DNA from: Planctomycetota bacterium
Lineage (GTDB): Bacteria; Planctomycetota; UBA1135
Assembly: GCA_022447335.1 (NCBI GenBank)
Contig: JAKVCF010000101.1
Coordinates: 1-8,522, forward strand
Direction: 5' to 3'
Length of the DNA stretch: 8,522 nt
The position numbers and the translations under genes are program-made. Numbering within the stretch: the first letter of the stretch is position 1; each line of letters starts with the position of its first letter. The notes beneath the pieces were generated by a model, which did not search any database, was not told where the DNA came from, and saw only the letters and a list, made by a program, of their open reading frames with translations. Below, piece by piece: positions 1-4,984 of the stretch.

Positions 1-734
1 TCACTGTCAAACTCTGCCCACGACAAGAACTCAAGTACACCCGTGTGGCCTTCGCTAACTTTACGAAAGGTGTATTCAGCAAATACAAGGCGCCCGGTAT
101 CCGGATCCGTCCAGAGAACGAACTCATCGCTGTCAAAAGTAGCCCAAAGCCGACGATATGCACGGCCGGCAATACTCTTCGACGGCAACGATCCGTATGC
201 ATTAAAATTGAGCAGCGGCAGCAGGAAGTATCGATGGAGTGAGTCGGCATAGACCTCGGTCCACCCACCTAGTTCTCCACCCTCTCTGTCAGCACGCCAA
301 CTCAAAGGCTCTGCGAATGCGAACTCGGTTTCGGCCGGCTCGAGTGTTAGTAGTGCCCAGAACTCAGCATCGCTTGGCTCAAGCGGCGTGAACCAACGCA
401 AGATCGAACTATCCCAACTATCACGAACCTTAGCAGCAAAACGCAAATGAGACTCGGGCCCACTCGGACTCACCCGAGCGCCGTGTGCGCTGCGCATTGC
501 GCCTAACTCCCATTCACCCGTAGCCCGGGCTCCGGAAGGTGGGCCAAAGCGAGGCCAATCAACTGGCTGAAACGTAGCTACCGAGCGAGCCGGCACTTTC
601 GACTCCTTCGGGGCGTATACCAACACCACCTCATGACCTGGAGCCACCGCAAGTGGTAAATCGAGCTCGGGGCTCTCAAGCGTGCAAGCTGTCAGCAGGG
701 AGAGGAGCAGGAAGGGAGTAGAACGAAGCAGCAT
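1..734 (-). CDS. Putative lipoprotein of unknown function, C-terminus beyond window
   Basis: A reading frame stays open from an ATG at 734 to the left edge, giving 244 codons plus two bases, so the 3' end is missing. The N-terminus (MLLRSTPFLLLSLLTAC) is a short lipoprotein signal peptide: an Arg at position 4, a hydrophobic core and the lipobox Leu-Thr-Ala-Cys with the lipidated Cys at residue 17. The mature protein should be anchored to a membrane facing the periplasm. The rest is rich in Trp, Glu, Phe and Arg and looks like a beta-rich soluble domain; around residues 197-235 it reads RAYRRLWATF, then FVLWTDPDTGRLVF and YTFRKVSEG. I do not recognise a family. It starts 24 bases after the small membrane-protein gene upstream on the same strand, so the two probably share a transcript. 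No clear Shine-Dalgarno sequence precedes the ATG. The signal peptide and uninterrupted frame make a real gene likely; its function is unknown. Confidence 0.75.
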   Translation of the reverse strand, partial: MLLRSTPFLLLSLLTACTLESPELDLPLAVAPGHEVVLVYAPKESKVPARSVATFQPVDWPRFGPPSGARATGEWELGAMRSAHGARVSPSGPESHLRFAAKVRDSWDSSILRWFTPLEPSDAEFWALLTLEPAETEFAFAEPLSWRADREGGELGGWTEVYADSLHRYFLLPLLNFNAYGSLPSKSIAGRAYRRLWATFDSDEFVLWTDPDTGRLVFAEYTFRKVSEGHTGVLEFLSWAEFDS

Positions 735-758
735 CAGGGGCTCAGGAAAATGACTCCT

Positions 759-1037
759 CTAATCTCTTTCGCTAGGGTCTGCCTCCGACTGGCTCATATC
801 GGAGATACGAACGGGCCGATCGGGCTCACCCTCCTCGCCCACCTTCATCAGACGGACCTCACCGTCATCAAGCGGACCAGTCCCCGACTCCACCCACCAG
901 GCATAGCCTCGAAAAATAAGGTAGGAGCCTGCAAGCGCAAGGGCGGCATTAGGCATAGGAATAGCCAAGAGCAGACAAAAGCCTGCAAGCAAGCAAGCCC
1001 CTGCTCCAAAGCGCGGATCTTTTCGGCCTTCTTCCAT
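759..1037 (-). CDS. Small membrane protein of unknown function (92 aa)
   Basis: The product has a charged N-terminus (MEEGRKDPRFG), then a hydrophobic stretch over about residues 12-47 with a break at Pro-Met-Pro-Asn, consistent with two short membrane helices forming a hairpin. An acidic soluble tail of about 40 residues follows. I chose the ATG at 1037: it has AGG nine bases upstream, and its first base overlaps the TGA of a 13-codon ORF (TGATG). A GTG three codons earlier (1046) gives 95 residues, but the same AGG would lie too close to it. The lipoprotein gene follows 24 bases downstream on the same strand, which suggests a two-gene unit. I see no homology I can name. It could be an envelope accessory protein made with the lipoprotein; that is inference from position only. 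Confidence 0.6.
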   Translation of the reverse strand: MEEGRKDPRFGAGACLLAGFCLLLAIPMPNAALALAGSYLIFRGYAWWVESGTGPLDDGEVRLMKVGEEGEPDRPVRISDMSQSEADPSERD

Positions 1038-1121
1038 CACACCCACACCCTTTCGGGCTCATCGTCAAGCAACATCATGCCAGTGTAGTCTCGGCGACTA
1101 GCTTGGGGATACTCTGCACGC

Positions 1122-1562
1122 TTGAGCGACGCCTCTGGCCGCCCCCCGCTGTTACTGTTTGACGGCGTATGCAACCTCTGCCATAGGGCAGTGCGCTGGG
1201 TTCTGAAGCGCGACCGGCAAAAGCTTTTCCGCTTTGCGTCACTTCAATCACGCGCAGGCAAACTGGCGATAAAAGAAACTGGGCACCACGGGCCAACGCC
1301 AGACAGCGTGGTCGTCATCGACCAGGGAAAAATCTATGAACGTAGTGATGCCGCCTTGCGCATCGCACGCCTACTCGGATTTCCCTGGGCACTATTCCTG
1401 GCGCTATGGGTTATCCCGCGACCGATTCGTGATGCGATCTATCGCTGGATTGCGCGCCATCGTTACCGCTGGTTCGGGAAGAAATCGGCATGCCCAACAC
1501 CTCCGCCCGATGCTATTACGCGTTTTCTCGACGCAAATGAGTCACCGACAAGCAAGTCGTAG
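1122..1562 (+). CDS. DUF393 / DCC-family thiol-disulfide oxidoreductase-like protein
   Basis: This 146-residue protein carries the family signature near its N-terminus: LLLFDGVCNLC, with Asp14, Cys17 and Cys20 forming the D-x-x-C-x-x-C motif that gives the DCC family its name. Other hallmarks are FRFASLQSRAG (residues 36-46), a DSVVVID strand followed by a Ser-Asp-Ala-Ala-Leu helix, and a C-terminal RHRYRWFGKK segment followed by Cys-Pro. Members have a thioredoxin-like fold and are presumed to act in thiol-disulfide chemistry, but their substrates are mostly unknown. Length is normal for the family. The start must be TTG (1122): the frame is closed upstream by TAG, with no ATG or GTG between that stop and the Cys motif. 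A weak GGGGA lies about 12 bases upstream. The gene diverges from the small membrane-protein gene across an 84-base spacer and converges on icd. The family call is firm; the biological role is not. Confidence 0.88.
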   Translation: MSDASGRPPLLLFDGVCNLCHRAVRWVLKRDRQKLFRFASLQSRAGKLAIKETGHHGPTPDSVVVIDQGKIYERSDAALRIARLLGFPWALFLALWVIPRPIRDAIYRWIARHRYRWFGKKSACPTPPPDAITRFLDANESPTSKS

Positions 1563-1564
1563 CA

Positions 1565-1611
1565 CAAGCGAAAGCTTGCCCGCATGCACTGGCCCCCATC
1601 CGCTCATGCGG
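1565..1611. terminator. Two stem-loops in the convergent spacer; possible weak bidirectional terminator
   Basis: The 54 bases between two convergent genes hold two inverted repeats. The first is a 5-bp stem, CAAGC (1565-1569) and GCTTG (1574-1578), closing a GAAA loop, a GNRA tetraloop on the plus strand. The second is a 7-bp stem, CCGCATG (1580-1586) and CATGCGG (1605-1611), with an 18-base loop; it ends five bases before the icd stop codon. Neither is followed by a T-run on either strand, so this is not a classical intrinsic terminator. They may mark or protect transcript ends, or may be coincidental. Confidence 0.3.
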
Positions 1612-1616
1612 CCGGC

Positions 1617-3059
1617 CTACTCACCTTGTCCGAGCGAGTAGCCCGGCTGACCGTCAAACTGGTAGAGGTTCTCCGTTTTAACAGCATCGAGGCCGGAGGC
1701 GCCAAGGCGCTGCAATAGGCCCACAATCTGATCGTTATCCCCCGTGCCGTCATTGACGATACGGAAACGGCAGCGCCAGTGATCAGTACAAAAAGTCTCG
1801 GGCATGCCGTCGGGGTATACCTTTACCCCGCGATTAGTAATTAACCGCAGTTCGAAGTCTGGGCCAGCCTGCTCAGACAACGCCTTGCCGAGCGCATTCG
1901 GATCACGGCCAACCTCATCCCAATCAAGGAACACGTCAACGCCGACCAAATCCTTTTTCTGCGGAGTAACGCGGTTGACATCAATTTGAATCCCCGCGCC
2001 ACCAAAGGCCACTGACTCTAGCTGCGACGGCGCTTGGCCAAGGCGATCGATAATAGCCTGGGCGAAAGCCTTACAGCCAACACGCTCTTTACTCGATCCC
2101 TCACGGAAAATATCGCCGGTGTGTACGCCGTCTTCAAGTGTCTTGAGCCATGCGTTCATAATCCTCTCAGCGATCTCGCCTTCACCTAGGTGAACGAGCA
2201 TCATTGCTGCGCCCTGCAGTAAGCCAGAAGGGTTGGCTAAATCTTGACCGGCAATATCTGGAGCCGATCCGTGGACTGCCTCGAACATCGAAACGCGGTT
2301 TCCAATGTTGGCCGACCCTGCCAGGCCAACCGAACCACCAACTTCAGCCGCAATGTCCGACAAGATATCACCGTAAAGGTTCAACGACACAACGACGTCG
2401 AGCATCTCCGGCTTGGCTGCAAGCTTGGCTGCGCCAATATCAATAATCATGTGATCGTTCTCGATCTCTGGGTACTCCACCGCGATCTCGTCAAACACCT
2501 GATGGAAGGTGCCGTCGGCCAGCTTCATGATGTTGTCCTTGGTCATGCAAGTGACCTTCTTGCGGCCATAGGCTCGCGCATACTCAAAGGCGTAGCGCAC
2601 AATCCGCTCAGTCCCTGGGCGCGTAATCAGCTTGAGCACCTGTGCAACCTCCTGGGTCTGGCGGTGCTCGATGCCAGCGTAAAGGTCTTCCTCATTCTCA
2701 CGCACTACGACTAGATTAATCGAGGGATGCGAGTCAGCGACGAAGGGGTAGTAGCTCTTAACTGGCCGAACGTTGGCATAAAGGTTCAACGTCTTGCGAA
2801 TCGTGACGTTGACACTCTTGAAACCCTTGCCCTGCGGGGTAGTGATCGGACCCTTTAAAAAGCACGTATTACTGCGCAGTGTGTCCCAAGCCGAATCCGG
2901 CACACCCGAAGTAATGCCCTCCTTATAAAGCGCCTCGCCGACCTCAATGAAGTCGTAATCGAGCGGCGCGCCAGCCGCCCCGAGGATGTCCAGAGTGGCC
3001 TGCATGATCTCAGGCCCAATACCGTCGCCGCGCGCGACCGTGATGCGATGCTTAGTCAT
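1617..3059 (-). CDS. icd: Isocitrate dehydrogenase, Rickettsia/Thermus type with C-terminal domain, predicted NAD-dependent
   Basis: Oxidative decarboxylation of isocitrate to 2-oxoglutarate in the TCA cycle. The 480-residue protein opens with GDGIGPEI, the standard beta-decarboxylating dehydrogenase start. Isocitrate contacts are visible as Ser82, Asn84 and Arg88 (KSVNVTIRK), Arg98 and Arg120. Tyr127 (in EEDLYAGIE) and Lys174 (in TKDNIMK) match the catalytic Tyr160 and Lys230 of the E. coli enzyme. Metal ligands are Asp207, Asp231 and Asp235 (NLYGDILSD). Residues about 370-480 form the extra domain typical of the Thermus thermophilus and Rickettsia enzymes, ending GYSLGQGE; this explains a length greater than the roughly 416 residues of E. 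coli Icd. After HGSAP the coenzyme site reads Asp268-Ile269, where NADP enzymes have Lys-Tyr, so NAD+ use is inferred. The ATG is preceded by GGAAAG (3062-3067). The gene lies 96 bases downstream of gdhA with an inverted repeat between them, and could have its own promoter. Confidence 0.94.
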   Translation of the reverse strand: MTKHRITVARGDGIGPEIMQATLDILGAAGAPLDYDFIEVGEALYKEGITSGVPDSAWDTLRSNTCFLKGPITTPQGKGFKSVNVTIRKTLNLYANVRPVKSYYPFVADSHPSINLVVVRENEEDLYAGIEHRQTQEVAQVLKLITRPGTERIVRYAFEYARAYGRKKVTCMTKDNIMKLADGTFHQVFDEIAVEYPEIENDHMIIDIGAAKLAAKPEMLDVVVSLNLYGDILSDIAAEVGGSVGLAGSANIGNRVSMFEAVHGSAPDIAGQDLANPSGLLQGAAMMLVHLGEGEIAERIMNAWLKTLEDGVHTGDIFREGSSKERVGCKAFAQAIIDRLGQAPSQLESVAFGGAGIQIDVNRVTPQKKDLVGVDVFLDWDEVGRDPNALGKALSEQAGPDFELRLITNRGVKVYPDGMPETFCTDHWRCRFRIVNDGTGDNDQIVGLLQRLGASGLDAVKTENLYQFDGQPGYSLGQGE

Positions 3060-3121
3060 ATCTTTCCGAGGCCCCGATGGACCAAGAAGCCACTTATTGT
3101 GCCGTCGCGGCGGCCAAGTGA

Positions 3122-3147
3122 GGATTGGAAACGGCCGATTCCAATCC
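3122..3147. repeat. Perfect 9-bp inverted repeat between gdhA and icd
   Basis: GGATTGGAA (3122-3130) and TTCCAATCC (3139-3147) are exact reverse complements separated by eight bases that contain the palindrome CGGCCG. On the transcribed minus strand this forms a hairpin starting eight bases after the gdhA stop codon and ending 62 bases before the icd ATG. There is no T-tract behind it, so simple intrinsic termination is unlikely. It could be a 3'-end stabiliser or processing site that sets different mRNA levels for the two genes, or a two-fold symmetric operator for icd. The symmetry is seen directly; the role is inferred. Confidence 0.6.
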
Positions 3148-3155
3148 GGAGCTAC

Positions 3156-4532
3156 TTAGCCGACTCCGTGCGCCAGCATGCCGCGCGCAACTTTCACAAA
3201 GCCAGCAAGGTTGGCGCCGGTGACGTAATCGACCGTGCCACCCTGACTGCCGTACTCTACGCACTGGGCGTGGATGTCACGCATGATCGCCTGCAACCGC
3301 TCGTCAACTTGCTCGCGTGACCAAGATAGTCGCTGTGAGTTCTGGGCCTGCTCTAACCCCGAAACAGCCACCCCACCAGCATTCGCAGCTTTGCCTGGCC
3401 CAAAAAGAGTTCCCGCCTCACGGAAGACATGCACTGCGTCGAGGGTGCTCGGCATGTTGGCCCCCTCACTGACAACCTTACATCCACCTGCGATCAGGGC
3501 GCGAGCGTCGTCGGCATCCAACTCATTCTGAGTAGCACAAGGTAGCGCAATGTCGCAAGCGATCCCCCATGGGCGCTTGCCCTTGAGGTACTCGCAGCCG
3601 AAATGCTCAGCATACTCATGAATGCGGCCGCGACGAACTTCCTTGAGATCCTGTAGCCAATCCAACTTAGATGCATCAAGCCCCTCCGGATCGTGGATGG
3701 TCCCGCCTGAATCACTCATTGCCACGACCTTCGCGCCTAGCTGTATCGCCTTCTCAGCAGCATACAAAGCGACGTTGCCCGATCCGGACACACACACCGT
3801 CTTGCCCTGTATCGAATCTTCGGCGTGCTTCAGCATGTTCTCAGCAAAGTAGACGCAGCCGTATCCGGTAGCCTCGGTGCGCACGAGACTGCCGCCGTAG
3901 GTAAGGCCTTTGCCGGTCATAACTCCAGCGAAGCGATTTTGCAGTCGCTTGTACTCACCGAAAAGGTAGCCGATCTCGCGCGCACCGCAACCTATGTCGC
4001 CAGCAGGCACATCGATGTCTTCTCCGATGTATCGGCAAAGCTCGCGCATCAACGATTGACAAAAGCGCATAACCTCGTGATCCGACTTGCCCTTCGGATC
4101 AAAATCTGACCCTCCCTTAGCCCCTCCCATTGGCAAGCCGGTCAAGCTATTTTTGAAGATTTGCTCGAACCCGAGAAACTTCAGTACCGACTCATTCACG
4201 GTGGGGTGGAACCGCAGCCCGCCTTTATATGGCCCAATCGTGTTGTTGAACTGAATGCGCCAGCCACGATTAATCTGCACTTGACCCTGATCATCAAGCC
4301 AAGTCACGCGGAAGCTCAAAATGCGATCCGGCTCGCATAAACGTTCGAGCACACGCGCCTCTTGCAACTCAGGGTCCCCCATCACGTAAGGCATCAAAGT
4401 CTCGACGACCTCTTCTGCTGCTTGCAAAAACTCAAGCTGGTGCGGATAACGACCACGAAGATCGGTGAGGAACTCTTCGGTAGCCGCACGCGCAGCGCCG
4501 TCATCTAGAGTCACGGTAGTCCTGCTGTTCAT
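3156..4532 (-). CDS. gdhA: NADP-type glutamate dehydrogenase
   Basis: Reductive amination of 2-oxoglutarate with ammonium to glutamate in the cytoplasm. The 458-residue length fits the hexameric small-subunit type (E. coli 447). Substrate-domain motifs are YKGGLRFHP with Lys103, then LPMGGAKGGSDFDPKGKS with catalytic Lys139, and DVPAGDIGCG with Asp179. The Rossmann domain shows VSGSGNVA (residues 248-255) and Ser-Asp-Ser (273-275) after the second strand, as in the E. coli NADP enzyme, without the acidic residue typical of NAD forms. ALPCATQNELD, EGANMP and GPGKAANAGGVA are further hallmarks, and the C-terminus (ANLAGFVKVA to GVG) is complete. The ATG at 4532 lies eight bases after the stop of the acidic-protein gene, which suggests translational coupling since there is no convincing Shine-Dalgarno. 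An overlapping ATG eight bases upstream stops at once and is not used. icd lies downstream, so consecutive steps around 2-oxoglutarate are clustered. Confidence 0.96.
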   Translation of the reverse strand: MNSRTTVTLDDGAARAATEEFLTDLRGRYPHQLEFLQAAEEVVETLMPYVMGDPELQEARVLERLCEPDRILSFRVTWLDDQGQVQINRGWRIQFNNTIGPYKGGLRFHPTVNESVLKFLGFEQIFKNSLTGLPMGGAKGGSDFDPKGKSDHEVMRFCQSLMRELCRYIGEDIDVPAGDIGCGAREIGYLFGEYKRLQNRFAGVMTGKGLTYGGSLVRTEATGYGCVYFAENMLKHAEDSIQGKTVCVSGSGNVALYAAEKAIQLGAKVVAMSDSGGTIHDPEGLDASKLDWLQDLKEVRRGRIHEYAEHFGCEYLKGKRPWGIACDIALPCATQNELDADDARALIAGGCKVVSEGANMPSTLDAVHVFREAGTLFGPGKAANAGGVAVSGLEQAQNSQRLSWSREQVDERLQAIMRDIHAQCVEYGSQGGTVDYVTGANLAGFVKVARGMLAHGVG

Positions 4533-4540
4533 CGATTCAT

Positions 4541-4957
4541 CTAGGCTTCAACGGCAAGGGTGTCCAAGATCGCATCGACTTGATCGTCCTCGGAATCTAC
4601 GTCCAGCGGGCAGTGATAAGTGGCGAACAAAAACTGCTTGCCGGCATAAACCATAAAGACGCTCCAGGCAGCTTCTTCTGAGTCGAATGCTGTGCCAAAA
4701 CCGCTGAACTGCCCACACTCAACCGGCACTAGTGGCGCATCTTCGCCAAGCTGCTCCTTACTGAACTCCTGGACGTCTTCGTCAATGAAATCGCGGTCAT
4801 CCCGAATGAGCGCAGAGATCTCAAGAAGCCCAATAGGCTCCTCTTTAGCGCGTAGCTCCACGCCTTCTTCGGTCTCGGTCAGCTCCCAGCTTTCAGGCAC
4901 TACCAACGACCAGCTCGGATCTTCGGTAGTCGGATCAGGGGTCGGCGTTTCGCTCAT
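4541..4957 (-). CDS. Very acidic small cytoplasmic protein of unknown function
   Basis: This 138-residue protein has no signal peptide or membrane segment. By my count 35 residues are Asp or Glu against six Lys or Arg, so its net charge is about -29. A Pro/Thr/Glu-rich N-terminus of about 14 residues is probably disordered. Then comes SWSLVVPESWELTETEEG, an alternating strand pattern like the start of small PsbP-like, DUF1795 or DUF3805 folds, and a likely beta strand pair at WSVFMVYAGKQFLFATYHC (residues 98-116). A terminal helix, DDQVDAILDTLAVEA, closes the domain. The family resemblance is tentative. It sits 27 bases after the 789-residue exported-protein gene and eight bases before gdhA, so it is almost certainly co-expressed with GdhA. 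A role in modulating or binding GdhA is possible but rests on position alone. No strong ribosome site precedes the ATG. Confidence 0.75.
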   Translation of the reverse strand: MSETPTPDPTTEDPSWSLVVPESWELTETEEGVELRAKEEPIGLLEISALIRDDRDFIDEDVQEFSKEQLGEDAPLVPVECGQFSGFGTAFDSEEAAWSVFMVYAGKQFLFATYHCPLDVDSEDDQVDAILDTLAVEA

Positions 4958-4984
4958 TTCGAGATTCTAGAGCCGCGCACTACG

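Noticed and set aside
926..990. Direct repeat AGCCTGCAAGC at 926-936 and 980-990
   Set aside because: Both copies lie in frame, 54 bases apart, in the hydrophobic part of the small membrane protein and encode Leu-Ala-Gly; this is low-complexity membrane coding, not a mobile or regulatory repeat.
1038..1121. Promoter search in the spacer between the small membrane protein and DUF393
   Set aside because: TTGACG on the minus strand has no -10 partner at a useful distance before the gene start, and no convincing pair is present on the plus strand, so none is annotated.
1075..1296. Minus-strand ORF of 73 codons opposite the DUF393 gene
   Set aside because: It lies largely antisense to a gene with a firm family assignment and has no recognisable domain, so it is a shadow frame.
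1336..1641. Plus-strand ORF of 101 codons across the DUF393 and icd ends
   Set aside because: It overlaps two well-supported genes in other frames and its translation has no family features.
3060..3121. Possible icd promoter, TTGGCC followed by CAATAA on the minus strand
   Set aside because: The spacing is only 12 bases and both boxes are poor matches; icd may be read from gdhA.
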